DNA from: Anaerolineales bacterium
GTDB taxonomy: Bacteria > Chloroflexota > Anaerolineae > Anaerolineales > UBA6663
Reading direction: 5' to 3'
Length of the DNA stretch: 49,560 bases
NCBI GenBank assembly: GCA_020850595.1
Contig: JADZEK010000193.1
Span: 1-49,560 of the forward strand
Each line of letters starts with the position of its first letter. Position 1 is the stretch's first letter. This document shows positions 17,818 to 26,618 of this stretch, piece after piece. The position numbers were made by a program, and so were the translations under genes. The notes beneath the pieces are model-generated. The model ran no database searches and was not told the DNA's origin. It saw only the letters and a program-made list of their open reading frames with translations.

Positions 17818-18255
17818 CTATTCCGCTAAGCGCCAATCCGACTTATAGGGCTGGCGGGGTTGGCTGAACTGGTAATAGATCGTGAAGAGCTTCGGGTGCC
17901 ACGTACCTCCGCCCCAGAAAAAGATCGTCGCTTCAGGCGTATAGCCGGTCTGGCATGTGGCATCGTTGGAGACTGAAAGGCCACCGGGGTTATCCTGCGG
18001 CACGGCAAAGGTGGACAGGCTTTGGCTGCGCGCCGCGTTGCCCTGGCGATAGGCTTGATCAGACCGCACTGCCTGGGCAGCGGCAGTCACACAGTCGTTC
18101 GTCGCCGTAATAAGAGCCAGGTGGATGTACAGCGCCCGACCGATGAAGAGCAGCCCCAAGATCATGAACACTAACAACGGCAGCACTGCCACTAATTCGA
18201 CGGCCGCCTGCCCGCGCTCACTTCGTCGTCCCCGAAACACTGCGGTGTGGGTCAT
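17818..18255 (-). CDS. TadE-like pseudopilin
   Basis: About 145 aa from ATG 18255, which has GAAGGAG 5 nt upstream. A positively charged N-terminus with ERGQAAVELVAVLPLLVFMI is the TadE signature: a Gly followed by Glu at +5 and a long hydrophobic helix (residues 18-40), a prepilin-peptidase substrate. The rest is a soluble domain with a Cys pair (C55 and C87 by estimate). TadE/F pseudopilins prime or cap Flp pili. A longer upstream frame exists but lacks a ribosome site and has atypical composition. It directly follows a second TadE-like gene. Confidence 0.85.
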   Translation of the reverse strand: MTHTAVFRGRRSERGQAAVELVAVLPLLVFMILGLLFIGRALYIHLALITATNDCVTAAAQAVRSDQAYRQGNAARSQSLSTFAVPQDNPGGLSVSNDATCQTGYTPEATIFFWGGGTWHPKLFTIYYQFSQPRQPYKSDWRLAE

Positions 18256-18268
18256 GGAAACTCCTTCG

Positions 18269-18697
18269 TTAGTCACAGCCATCGCTTGGCTTACCGGCCC
18301 AAAAACGCCAATCGCGGCCTTGCGCGCCCGCCCGCAACCGGACCGACAAGTCGCCCAACAGCGGCAAGTGAAACCCGCCAGCAGCATTGAGGCGCGCAAA
18401 AACGGCGCGCTCACACCCTGGGGCACCCAGGCTAAGTTGTGCGGCGCCGGCGGCTCCGGCGGCTGGTTGCACGATCCCCATGATGGTCTGCAACCGAGCA
18501 TAGCCACCACCCAAACCGGCCTCAGTCCCAGCCGCACGCGCTCCTGCCGGCACACCGGTGCCGGCCAGGAGCAAACTGAACAGCCACAACGCCACAGCGA
18601 ACAGCACCATGACGGCTAGAAGGAAGGTCGGCAGCACCAATGCAAACTCGGCTGAGGACACACCCTTTTCACTTTGCCTGAGATATTTCAGAGCCAT
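18269..18697 (-). CDS. TadE-like pseudopilin (second copy)
   Basis: About 142 aa from ATG 18697 with GGAGG 8 nt upstream. The N-terminus SEKGVSSAEFALVLPTFLLA has the Gly and Glu+5 pattern of Tad pseudopilins, then a hydrophobic helix (about 19-45). The remainder is Ala/Gly-rich with two cysteines. It lies 13 nt before the other TadE-like gene and 61 nt after the Flp pilin gene, so pilin and pseudopilins are made together. A separate reading frame across the pilin start region is discarded as a shadow. Confidence 0.82.
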   Translation of the reverse strand: MALKYLRQSEKGVSSAEFALVLPTFLLAVMVLFAVALWLFSLLLAGTGVPAGARAAGTEAGLGGGYARLQTIMGIVQPAAGAAGAAQLSLGAPGCERAVFARLNAAGGFHLPLLGDLSVRLRAGAQGRDWRFWAGKPSDGCD

Positions 18698-18758
18698 CTC
18701 TCGTGCCTCCTGACGGCGGCCAGGCCCCATGACCTGGCCGCCGTCTGCCGTTTGCCGC

Positions 18759-18944
18759 TCAGCCCGCCGCGTCCAGGGCCGCGCCCGCGCGGTTGAACAA
18801 ATCCACGATCTTGGGACCCAGCACCCGGATGCCGGCCACGATGAAGACCAACAGGGCCACGAACAGGATGGCGTACTCGGTTGCCGACAGCCCGTCTTCG
18901 TCATTCCACAGCGCTTGCAGTTGTCCCTTCGCTTCAGCCAACAT
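18759..18944 (-). CDS. flp: Flp-family major pilin (type IVc prepilin)
   Basis: 61 aa from ATG 18944, preceded by AAGGAG at 7-nt spacing. Flp/TadG-type pilins are short: a leader ending in Gly, then EY at +5/+6. Here the site is EDG|LSATEYAILFVALL, followed by one hydrophobic helix (residues 20-38) and a short tail rich in Ala and Gly. The mature pilin would be about 44 residues. It would polymerise into the Tad pilus, a thin adhesive fibre. No prepilin peptidase gene (TadV) is in the window, so processing must be done elsewhere. The 19071-19090 double repeat lies 127 bp upstream, a possible control site. Confidence 0.92.
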   Translation of the reverse strand: MLAEAKGQLQALWNDEDGLSATEYAILFVALLVFIVAGIRVLGPKIVDLFNRAGAALDAAG

Positions 18945-19070
18945 TTGTTCACTCCTTGAATGAAACAGCCAATGAAGTAACTGCCTTCGTCCCGTATGTC
19001 TACGCCATAGCACCTCCCGAGTAAGCGCTGCGCCGTTTCATGAACCAGTGTAGGTCGACCAACACACTGG

Positions 19071-19090
19071 GAGTCCTCAGTGAGTCCTCA
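19071..19090 (-). repeat. 20-bp double direct repeat (GAGGA, 11-bp period) upstream of flp
   Basis: On the minus strand this reads as two GAGGACTC-like units with 11-bp spacing. It matches the site at 30632-30651 (upstream of parA) at 16 of 20 positions. Tandem half-sites about one helical turn apart are the usual layout for OmpR-family regulators, and one is encoded at 215-955. Role inferred. Confidence 0.4.
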
Positions 19091-19097
19091 CGCCGCG

Positions 19098-20039
19098 TCA
19101 GAAATTGGCCACGAACCCCAGGATGGCCGCCCCAAGCACCACCACCAGGAGGGCCGGGACGATTACGCCGGACGTGAGGGCCACAACCTTCAACTCCGCC
19201 TTCTGAGTTGTCTCCTCGATCCGATTATTCAGCCGGTCACGCATAGTCCTGGCTAGCGCTCGCAACTGGTCCACGATGGGCTGCCGCTTTTCCAAGTTGA
19301 TCTGTACAGCCTGGAGGAACTCGTCCAACTCAGGCATGTCTTCCGGCAGGGTGCGGCGCAGTTCGCTCAACAGCTCAGCCACATCGTGGCGCTGAGTGGC
19401 CAACCCCGCCGCTATATCGCGCAACAGGGCCGTGAACAATCCGCCACTACCGCCCGACAGCCAGGCAAAGGACTCCCCAGCAACACGCTGCAGGGCAGGC
19501 TCCAGCGCCTCGCCTGTCCGCATGACCAGCGCCACGCGGTCGAGCGTCCAAGCCATTTCTCGGTAGAGTGCTTCGCGGCGCTCTCGGACTGTGGCACGCA
19601 GCTCCAAGTCGGGGAGAAACAAGCCCCAGAGACCGACAGCGCCGGCGATTACTGTGATGACCGACGCCGACAATCCAAGCAACAGGCCACACATGGCACC
19701 GGCAACAAAGAAGGTCACGGCGGTGGCGATTTTGGAGCCGTAGTAGTCGCCCACGGAGCCATAGCGCCATCCCGAGCGCCGCAGCCGGTCTTCGAGTTGC
19801 GCGGCATCCCGCTGCCCGAGCAACCGCTGTCCGAGTGCACTCACGGGCTGAGACCAGCGCCGCTGCGCGAAACGCGGTAAGGCGCTTACAGGATCACTCG
19901 GTTCGTTCGAATGCCCGCCACCGGTCACCAGCGGCGACGTGGGAGGCTGGAATGCGCGGCGAATGCCATGTAGAAGCAGCCAAATACCCAGTGCTGCCAG
20001 GAGGCCAAAGAAAACGTGAAAGGGCAGGAGATCAGGCAT
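19098..20039 (-). CDS. tadC: TadC-like pilus inner-membrane platform protein
   Basis: About 313 aa from ATG 20039 (MPDLLPFHVF), which overlaps the tadB-like stop by 8 nt. Membrane segments appear at about 6-23, 107-148 and near the C-terminus (LTSGVIVPALLVVVLGAAIL). The central domain is of the type II secretion F (GspF/PilC) type with MPELDEFLQAVQINLEKRQPI and MRDRLNNRIEETTQKA. TadB and TadC form the platform on which the TadA motor turns Flp pilin into a fibre. The order TadA-TadB-TadC-Flp is the standard one. Confidence 0.85.
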   Translation of the reverse strand: MPDLLPFHVFFGLLAALGIWLLLHGIRRAFQPPTSPLVTGGGHSNEPSDPVSALPRFAQRRWSQPVSALGQRLLGQRDAAQLEDRLRRSGWRYGSVGDYYGSKIATAVTFFVAGAMCGLLLGLSASVITVIAGAVGLWGLFLPDLELRATVRERREALYREMAWTLDRVALVMRTGEALEPALQRVAGESFAWLSGGSGGLFTALLRDIAAGLATQRHDVAELLSELRRTLPEDMPELDEFLQAVQINLEKRQPIVDQLRALARTMRDRLNNRIEETTQKAELKVVALTSGVIVPALLVVVLGAAILGFVANF

Positions 20040-21099
20040 GCGGCTCGTTCCTTTCACCGGCAACTTGGGTTTGGGGCGGCGCCGTGAGGCCGGCGAGTGA
20101 AGATGGCGCCCGCCGGAGACCTGCGCCAGGAGTAGTGTTTGCAGCCGAGCCCTTTGGCGTCAACGGCGGACGGGGCGTAGGCTTCAGCCCGCCTGCAAAG
20201 TCCGTCTCGCGTCGCAAGGCCTGACTGAACGACCGGTGGGCTAGGCTGAAAGCAACCGTCGCCATGCCCCACCCCACGAGGAGTAAAACCTGACCAATCC
20301 CCGTGCTGTAGATAGCGGTGAATTCAGGCGACATGAGCCGAAGTACCAGAACAGCCGCAAAGGGTGCCGCGCATACAATCCAAAGCTCCCGGATCGGCCC
20401 TTTCATCTTGGTGCGCGCGCGCCGAATAGTGCGTACCCGCTCTTCCAGCGACTCCTGGATCAGGGGCAGCGCCTCGCTGAGCGGCGTCCGGCGCGCCTGC
20501 TGCAGCAGAAGAAGCTCCAAGATGCTATTGAGGAGTTGGCTACCGCGCCGCAAGCTAACCACTTTGAGCACTTGCTCCGGCGGCGCATTGGCGCGCAGCT
20601 GCGCGCCGATATAGACCCAGTCCTCGCGGCAGAGAGGCGGGCCAAATTGCGCCACGTGCTCAGCGGCGACCGACAGGTTATTGCCTAGCCGTGCGCCGGC
20701 GACGAGCCGCGCCAACACCTGCGGCAATTCCTCTTCATAGGTCTCCAGTGCCTGGTCAGCCTTCTGGGAGAGGTGAAGCCAGTAACCCATGCCGCCCAGA
20801 ACCGTGCCCAGCACGCCTGCCAGCCATGCCCCGGAGACGAGGTAAGCGGCCAACCCAGCCAACAGCGACAACATGACCAGCATCGGCAGAAACGTTGCAA
20901 CGGTCATATCCACCCGCGCCAGGTCTAGCCGCCGCTGCAGTTGGGCCGACCAGGTAAGGTCGGCTGTACCTGCACCGAAGAGCTTTTCAGTCTCGGATAA
21001 GGGCACTGGCCGCTGGGTCAAGAGGGCAACCGTTAGGGCAAATAACCCCGCGGCCGCAAGGGCCGCTAGTAGAACGTTGAGAGGATTGATGAAGGTCAT
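20032..21099 (-). CDS. tadB: TadB-like pilus inner-membrane platform protein
   Basis: About 355 aa from ATG 21099 (MTFINPLNVLLA), which overlaps the tadA stop as ATGA. It has N-terminal membrane segments (about 6-25 and 62-100), a T2SS F-type domain (about 110-240; EEELPQVLARLVAGARLGNNL, then PLSEALPLIQESLEERVRTI, each written only in part), and a C-terminal pair of helices (about 245-300). A variable Pro/Thr-rich tail (about 305-355) is unusual for TadB, which commonly ends soon after its last helix. Longer frames upstream have no ribosome site. Partner of the TadC-like protein in the Tad platform. Confidence 0.85.
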   Translation of the reverse strand: MTFINPLNVLLAALAAAGLFALTVALLTQRPVPLSETEKLFGAGTADLTWSAQLQRRLDLARVDMTVATFLPMLVMLSLLAGLAAYLVSGAWLAGVLGTVLGGMGYWLHLSQKADQALETYEEELPQVLARLVAGARLGNNLSVAAEHVAQFGPPLCREDWVYIGAQLRANAPPEQVLKVVSLRRGSQLLNSILELLLLQQARRTPLSEALPLIQESLEERVRTIRRARTKMKGPIRELWIVCAAPFAAVLVLRLMSPEFTAIYSTGIGQVLLLVGWGMATVAFSLAHRSFSQALRRETDFAGGLKPTPRPPLTPKGSAANTTPGAGLRRAPSSLAGLTAPPQTQVAGERNEPHA

Positions 21100-22580
21100 C
21101 CCAGCTCTCCTCGCTCGGCAGCCGCCTGTAAAATCGCGCCGTAGCCATAGCCTTCGCTGCGCAGCCGCGCCTCGTGTGTGGCATGCAGGTGGTGGCCAGT
21201 ACAACGCAGCTTCTTTTGTTCCGGCGCATATGTGAACAGACTGGTCCGCACCGGCACGCTGCCCTCCACCCCGCCAGTGAATTCGGCGATTTCCTCGACA
21301 TAGCGCCGGCCGGTCGCGGTCATCCGCAACATGATGCCCAGGTCAAAGGCCTTGGCGATCCATAACGCGACGGCCGCATCGGTCACCTCGGTCTGAAAGT
21401 GCGCCTCTTGAAGCATCATCCTGATCCGATTGGGAATGTCTTCCAGGGAATCGGCATGAATCGATGTCAATCCATTGCGATGGCCGGTCCACATCGATTT
21501 GAGCAAATCGAAGACCTCTGCCCCGCGAGCCTCACCGACAGTGAGCGCATCCGGGCGTTGGCGCAGAGCCGCGCGGACTAGCGCGTCCTGATGAATCGGT
21601 GGCAAGCCTTCCACACTCTCCGCCCGAGTAGTGAAGTAGACGCAGTTCTGTGCCGCGCCGGTTTCGGACGGCCGGGCCCGCAGGCGCAGCTCGCGCGTAT
21701 CCTCGATCACAATCACGCGCCGTTCAGTTGGGACTAGGCGGCCCAGCGCACCCAACACTGTGGTCTTGCCTGCGCCCGTCGCACCAACCACCAAGACATT
21801 GAGACCAGCGACTACGGCCATGTGCAGAAACGAGGCGACCAACGCGGAAAAGAGGCCCTGACCTTGGTCATGAGCATAGTAGTTGGGCAGGAGTCGGGCC
21901 GACGGAGTGATCCGATCTTGACCACCGCCGGCTACCAGGTCGTCGATGCTCAAGCCCCGGTCCCGATGTACCCGGATAGTAGCCACCGGCCAGGGTTCGG
22001 CGATGGGTTCAGTAACGATACTGATGCGATGTCCGCTGCGCAGGGTGGCATCCACAATCGGTGTGAGTGGCCCAGCTTGCCGGTTGGTATGGACGATGGC
22101 GCGGTTGAGAGTCAGCAGGAGCGACTGAGGATCAGAGTAGGTCGCATCGCTGCGCTCCCAGTAACCGTGCCGGCGGTACCAGATGTCGGCGGGGCCATTG
22201 ATCGCGATGTCTTCTACATCCGGCAACCGCAGCAGGTTTTCGATGGGACCCATGCCGAGTAGGTCATTCAGAAGGGTTTCCACGATCACGCGGGCCGGCT
22301 GCGTAAAGGGCACCTGTCCACCGGCAGACAGAAGTTGATCCTTCTCGGCGTCGACGAGTTCGTGAGCGCACTCTGTCAACCAGGCAATTACCTCTGCCGG
22401 CGCGTTGCCGAGGTCAGCCGAAGTGAACTGCGCCAGGGCCAGGTCACGGAGTTGCGCCTGAATCCGACCATACGGTGTCGTCGCAGGTTCCCTAGGCGTG
22501 GCCTCACCTGGCGTAGTCGGTAATTTTCCCGCCAACGGGTTGTAAGCGTCAGCGCTAATGGGCCAGGCTGTTTGGCTCAT
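21096..22580 (-). CDS. tadA: TadA/CpaF-type pilus assembly ATPase
   Basis: 494 aa. The C-terminal RecA-like domain shows Walker A VGATGAGKTTVLGAL (266-274), the Asp box VIVIEDTREL (E293, D294), Walker B-like LTVGEARG (347-352) and the His box HADS (375-378), all typical of the TadA/VirB11 secretion-ATPase superfamily. The N-terminal domain includes DVEDIAINGP and RSGHRISIV. TadA powers Flp pilus extension. No separate VirB11 is present, so this ATPase could also serve the conjugation channel, since VirB11 and TadA belong to one superfamily; this is speculation. It is linked to the genes on both sides by ATGA overlaps. Confidence 0.92.
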   Translation of the reverse strand: MSQTAWPISADAYNPLAGKLPTTPGEATPREPATTPYGRIQAQLRDLALAQFTSADLGNAPAEVIAWLTECAHELVDAEKDQLLSAGGQVPFTQPARVIVETLLNDLLGMGPIENLLRLPDVEDIAINGPADIWYRRHGYWERSDATYSDPQSLLLTLNRAIVHTNRQAGPLTPIVDATLRSGHRISIVTEPIAEPWPVATIRVHRDRGLSIDDLVAGGGQDRITPSARLLPNYYAHDQGQGLFSALVASFLHMAVVAGLNVLVVGATGAGKTTVLGALGRLVPTERRVIVIEDTRELRLRARPSETGAAQNCVYFTTRAESVEGLPPIHQDALVRAALRQRPDALTVGEARGAEVFDLLKSMWTGHRNGLTSIHADSLEDIPNRIRMMLQEAHFQTEVTDAAVALWIAKAFDLGIMLRMTATGRRYVEEIAEFTGGVEGSVPVRTSLFTYAPEQKKLRCTGHHLHATHEARLRSEGYGYGAILQAAAERGELG

Positions 22581-23983
22581 CGCTGCGAACCTCCCCTGCC
22601 AAAGGAGAAGCGCGGCCGGCGCCCATTCTGACTAGCCCGCGCTTTGATAATGGTTCCAATCGGTGGGAAGATCTCTTCGGTAATGGCCAGGAAACCTCTC
22701 AAGGTGGCCTCGGTTTCCGGCGCGTTCTTACCCATATGCTGGAGCACAAACGGCCGGCCCTCGTTCACGGCAGCGATTACCGCGCGACTGCGATCTTCGG
22801 GCACGGTGGCAAAGATAGGCATGCCCATGAAACTGGCCGCATCTTTGAGATCAATGCGATCAGCCTGGTCGTACCGGTTGATGACCAGCTTGAACTTATC
22901 GGCACGCAGGTCGGCCTCGGCGGTCAGTGACTGCAGCGTGGCGCGGTTGTGGAAGAGGCTGGTGCGGTCCGAAGTACAGATGAGGACCACGATGTCGGCG
23001 GCGGTCAGTGCGCCGAAGTGCGGTCCCATCTGGGTACTGGAGCCCAGGTCGACGATGACAAAGTCGTACAGCTCACGTGCCAGCCGCAACAAGTCGCCCA
23101 TGAACTGCTGACCTTGCCGCCCATGTAGCGCTGGCGCGCTGGCCTGTTGAATCTTCGTGATGCCGAAGAGCACATCCAAACGGCTCTCGACGACCCGCGT
23201 ACGCGCGTCCAGGTGACGATCAGCGCCAACGACCCGATGGCGCAGCATTTTGCCCGTAAGTTGACCATCGGCGCCGGCGTAGTCACTGGCGAGGTGCAGC
23301 AGCGTGTTTTGGTCCGGCTGCATGTTCAGGTGCAGTGCCGCGCGACCACAGTTCATGTCGCCATCCACTAACAGCACTTTCTTGCCAGCCACCTGTGAGA
23401 GCAAACAGGCCACGTTGACCGCCAACGTCGTCTTGCCGTCGCCGCCTTTGGTTGACCAGAAGGCGATGACGCCGGTTCGGTAGGCGTAGCCGGTCGCGCC
23501 CACGGCCTCCGCAACTCGGCGCGGGATACCCGCGGCTGCGACTGGCGCGTTCCAGGTCTGACGCGCCTGCTCAAAGAGGAGCCGCGCCTGCCGGTCGAAC
23601 TGCAACACAATGGCCGGCGTGATCGGGGTCGTGTAGAAGGCGGTAGCCCCTTGCGCTGACATTTCACTGCCCCAATTACCGTTTGGTGGCACCAGGCCAA
23701 TGACGGCGATAGGGAACTCGGGCCAATTGGCCAGTTGCGCGACGAGTTCGGGCGAATAGCCACGCACCTCGGGTGAGAGCAGGACAACCTGAGGGCGGTA
23801 GGCTTGCACATCGCCAGCCAGGTCCGCCGCATCGCGGGTCGTCGCCAGAATATTCACATGCTGCTCACCGCCGCCTAGTGTCAGAAAGGGCTGGAAGAGT
23901 TCAGGCGGCGCAGCGATAATGACACCCAAGGCAGTAGCCTCGGCAACCTCGTCGGTTCCGCGTTTCAGCAGGGTTTTGAGCAT
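22577..23983 (-). CDS. cpaE: CpaE/TadZ-like MinD-family ATPase
   Basis: 468 aa. A receiver-like N-terminal half (about 15-130, lacking a clear phospho-acceptor set) precedes a ParA/MinD-type ATPase: deviant Walker A STKGGDGKTTLAVN (KGGDGKTT at 179-186), VLLVDGDMNCG, FVIVDLGSSTQMG, and FKLVINRYDQ. This two-part layout is that of CpaE/TadZ, which localises the Tad machine in the cell. A polybasic tail (RASQNGRRPRFSFGRGGSQR) is seen. It overlaps tadA by 4 nt and starts 13 nt after the cpaB-like stop. Confidence 0.85.
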   Translation of the reverse strand: MLKTLLKRGTDEVAEATALGVIIAAPPELFQPFLTLGGGEQHVNILATTRDAADLAGDVQAYRPQVVLLSPEVRGYSPELVAQLANWPEFPIAVIGLVPPNGNWGSEMSAQGATAFYTTPITPAIVLQFDRQARLLFEQARQTWNAPVAAAGIPRRVAEAVGATGYAYRTGVIAFWSTKGGDGKTTLAVNVACLLSQVAGKKVLLVDGDMNCGRAALHLNMQPDQNTLLHLASDYAGADGQLTGKMLRHRVVGADRHLDARTRVVESRLDVLFGITKIQQASAPALHGRQGQQFMGDLLRLARELYDFVIVDLGSSTQMGPHFGALTAADIVVLICTSDRTSLFHNRATLQSLTAEADLRADKFKLVINRYDQADRIDLKDAASFMGMPIFATVPEDRSRAVIAAVNEGRPFVLQHMGKNAPETEATLRGFLAITEEIFPPIGTIIKARASQNGRRPRFSFGRGGSQR

Positions 23984-23996
23984 GTTGGCCTCGAGA

Positions 23997-25046
23997 TTAG
24001 GGTGTGAGTGTCAGCGACGGGGTCGGGGACGGAGTGCCAGGTGGATTGGTCGGCCTCGCGGCTTGGGTCGCCGCATTGAGCGTGGCCTCGACGGCATAGG
24101 CCCCCGGCCCGTACACGTCGGTCGGCAGCCCGGCTGCCAAAGCTGCCGCGCGCTCCATGCGGACCAGCGCTACCAGGTCGTTCCAGGTCATGCCCAACGA
24201 CGGGCCTTCGGCGGTCGAATGATCCGCGAGCTGCGCCGACAGTAGGGCCACGCGCACCGTGCCGTTGTCGATGGCAAACTGCAGCAACTCTTGTGCCTCT
24301 CGTGGAATCGCCACTACCAAGGCAATGACCTTACCTTTGACCGTGACCGTCCGCGCTTCAGCGCCGGGATCGCTCTGGACGGTCGTTGCCCGCTCTTCTC
24401 GGATGACGGCCATCACCTGCGCACTGCGCACCACAGTCTTCGCCACCGGCAATATCAGTAGAGGTTCAGCCGTAGGCGTCGGGCTGACGATGGGCTCAAC
24501 CGCGATATCAGCACCGGGTTCACTAACCGGCCCGAAGCCGGCTGCAAAGGGGGCTTCGGTCGGCGCGGTAGATAGCATGCCGCCAAAGGCGGTCGTTGAG
24601 CCTACACCGAAATTTAAGTCCACATAGTCGCCTTCCACGATCGCGTCCGGCGCAGTGCCGACGTTGACGGGCACGACCATCGCGATCAGACTGGGATCAG
24701 AGAGTGCGAGCGCTAACCGGTTGGCCGACGCCGGGTTGCCAGAGACGCTGATCGCGGCCTTCTGTACCGGTTGATAGGCATGGATCGGTTCAACCACCAC
24801 GCCACCCACATAGCCCGCCAGCTCGCCTTCGAGAACTAGCCCAGCAATCACCTTGGGGTCCATGTGGACGCTGTCGATGGCGACCATGTCGGACGTCAAG
24901 GTCGTGCCGGCCGGGATATCAAGTACGGCCACCGCCACTTGCACCGGCGCGGGGTTGATAAACTGACCAATGAATAGAACCCCCAGGAAACCACCCACCA
25001 TCAGAATAATTGCCAGCACAATAACCGCCGAATTTCGTCTCGTCAT
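23997..25046 (-). CDS. cpaB: CpaB/RcpC-like pilus assembly protein (SAF domain)
   Basis: About 349 aa from ATG 25046 with AGGAGG 8 nt upstream. One N-terminal membrane helix (about 6-29) leads into a SAF domain (VQVAVAVLDIPAGTTLTSDM). Later come FAIDNGTVRVALLSAQ-like CpaB elements and a Thr/Pro-rich tail. In diderm bacteria CpaB/RcpC works with the CpaC secretin. No secretin gene is seen here, so CpaB must have another partner, for example in the envelope around the Flp fibre. It lies between cpaE and a small unknown gene, on the same strand. Confidence 0.82.
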   Translation of the reverse strand: MTRRNSAVIVLAIILMVGGFLGVLFIGQFINPAPVQVAVAVLDIPAGTTLTSDMVAIDSVHMDPKVIAGLVLEGELAGYVGGVVVEPIHAYQPVQKAAISVSGNPASANRLALALSDPSLIAMVVPVNVGTAPDAIVEGDYVDLNFGVGSTTAFGGMLSTAPTEAPFAAGFGPVSEPGADIAVEPIVSPTPTAEPLLILPVAKTVVRSAQVMAVIREERATTVQSDPGAEARTVTVKGKVIALVVAIPREAQELLQFAIDNGTVRVALLSAQLADHSTAEGPSLGMTWNDLVALVRMERAAALAAGLPTDVYGPGAYAVEATLNAATQAARPTNPPGTPSPTPSLTLTP

Positions 25047-25086
25047 GCGACCAACCTCCTTTGACGCCGTGGCGTCGCTCGTTGAA

Positions 25087-25482
25087 TCAGCCCACTCGCG
25101 CGAGGATCTCCGACGTTTCCTCGACAAGATTCCATAGGATGCGCCTGAGTGCCGGCCGGTGTGGCGCCGTGAGCGCCAACTCGGGAATGGAAGCCAGCTC
25201 CTGAAGAACCATCAAACTGGCCTGGATCTGCATTAGGGCCGGCCCTACCTTCCCCGATCGGGAAAGCGCCTGTGCCTGTGCCACGGCAGTCGGCCCTGAC
25301 AGTCGTACCGGATCTGCTGCCAACAATGCCGCCGCACTGCGCGCCACAGCCGGCGAGATTGGCTGAGCAGATGGCATCGCTTGATTTAGGCTCACAATGT
25401 GGTCCAACAGGCGCGTTTGCCGTTCGGGGCTGAGGCCCACCACCTCGATTGCCTCAGCGTAGGCATGCAATGCGTCACTCAT
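25087..25482 (-). CDS. Hypothetical protein of the Tad block (131 aa)
   Basis: 131 aa, mostly helical by composition, without membrane segments or recognised motif (MSDALHAYAEAIEVVG... ARVG). It overlaps the preceding secreted-protein gene as ATGA (25479-25482), so it is coupled. Its helical pattern and soluble nature suggest a cytoplasmic chaperone or adaptor, but nothing in the sequence fixes that. 40 nt separate it from the cpaB-like start. Confidence 0.75.
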   Translation of the reverse strand: MSDALHAYAEAIEVVGLSPERQTRLLDHIVSLNQAMPSAQPISPAVARSAAALLAADPVRLSGPTAVAQAQALSRSGKVGPALMQIQASLMVLQELASIPELALTAPHRPALRRILWNLVEETSEILARVG

Positions 25483-26618
25483 CGCAGCACCGTCTGCGCT
25501 TCGATAACGGGGATCGGGAGGTAACCCTGCGCTGCGTTACAGTAAATACCGGCCGCACCGGTGAGGCTCTGGCGGATGTCCCACGCCCTGAAGCTGGTGT
25601 AGGTTGGACCAACGCGAACCTCAATCTGACGATGGCTCGTCAAAACATAGGCATGAGCGTCGTTCACCGCGAATTCATCCCACTCGGCGTACAAGTACAG
25701 GTCCCACCGCGATTCGACGGTGACCTTGAAAGCCGGAAGTGAGTTCGTACCATTCAAAGCTGGCCCGAGCAACGAGATGTAATCAGCGCTGCCAGGCAAA
25801 GGGAAGCTTGACCATGCGTACGTGGTCTTGGCCCAATCGCTCAGTCCGCCCTGGAAGGAGTGAGGAAAACCCGCCGTCGACCAGTTAAGTTCATCTGCGG
25901 CCGTGGCCATCTTGAACGCCAGCCGTGCCCGAACATTATTGACACTCGGGTAGGGGTAGACGTCACCAGCCAGCAGTGCCCGCGTATCAAAAGCTTGCTG
26001 ACCATAGCTATCCGTGGTAACCGCGCCGTACCGCTCATGCAGGTAGAGACCTTCCGTTGCCCACGGGTCTGTGGCGGATAGGCGGTAACTGCCCGGGTCG
26101 CCAAAAGCAATGCCAGAAAGCAGGGCCGGCGGAATAATGGCGGTCACCCGAAATTCGACTGGGATATTCACCATTGCCCGAGGGAATGGGCGCCGAGTCA
26201 CGTTCAGGCATCCAACCGAGCCGCTGAGTCGTAGGGGTACGCCTCCAGCCTGCAGCGGCAGCGCACATTCCACAGCGCCGACAGTAGTAAGCGCCGGCCC
26301 AGCCGGCCAAGTCAGACAGAAGCTGGGAGAAGCCACCGGATCAACGACCTCGCAGACTGTGCCGTCACCATTCACGTCAATCCGACCCGCTGGGCATTCC
26401 CGCTTGATCAGCACGCAGCGCATCATGAAAGGATCCCAAAACTCACCTGCGGGACAATCTGGTGTCGGCGTGGCCGTGGGCGCTAGTTGTGCGGCCTGCA
26501 CAGACAGTGCGCTGAAGGACCAAACGATCAGGGCAAGTGCGCCTACCGCCAGGAATACACCTAAACGTAACTGTGCGGACTTGGCGGATTGGTGTTGGCC
26601 TCCCATTGGACGACTCAT
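25479..26618 (-). CDS. Secreted Cys-rich protein of the pilus block
   Basis: 379 aa. It has a membrane anchor or signal (residues 19-44, LGVFLAVGALALIVWSF), then a Thr/Pro linker (TPTATPTPD). A short Cys-rich module (DCPAGEFWDP... RECPAGRIDVNGDGTVCEV) contains DVNGDGT, a calcium-loop-like sequence as in dockerins or EF-hands. The remaining 300 residues look like a beta-rich extracellular domain (YSVDVRAR... is not a known motif). Large secreted proteins next to TadE/G genes are often adhesins or pilus tip subunits, which is the best guess here. Overlaps its neighbours by ATGA at both ends (26615-26618 and 25479-25482). Confidence 0.72.
   Translation of the reverse strand: MSRPMGGQHQSAKSAQLRLGVFLAVGALALIVWSFSALSVQAAQLAPTATPTPDCPAGEFWDPFMMRCVLIKRECPAGRIDVNGDGTVCEVVDPVASPSFCLTWPAGPALTTVGAVECALPLQAGGVPLRLSGSVGCLNVTRRPFPRAMVNIPVEFRVTAIIPPALLSGIAFGDPGSYRLSATDPWATEGLYLHERYGAVTTDSYGQQAFDTRALLAGDVYPYPSVNNVRARLAFKMATAADELNWSTAGFPHSFQGGLSDWAKTTYAWSSFPLPGSADYISLLGPALNGTNSLPAFKVTVESRWDLYLYAEWDEFAVNDAHAYVLTSHRQIEVRVGPTYTSFRAWDIRQSLTGAAGIYCNAAQGYLPIPVIEAQTVLR

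Noticed and set aside
17818..18555. Long N-terminal extension of the first TadE-like gene (starting MCRQERVRLG)
   Set aside because: It covers the other TadE-like gene in a different frame; ATG 18255 with GAAGGAG fits better.
18269..18952. Long N-terminal extension of the second TadE-like gene (starting MNKCWLKRRD)
   Set aside because: It runs through the Flp pilin gene in another frame and has atypical Cys/Trp-rich composition; ATG 18697 has a good ribosome site.
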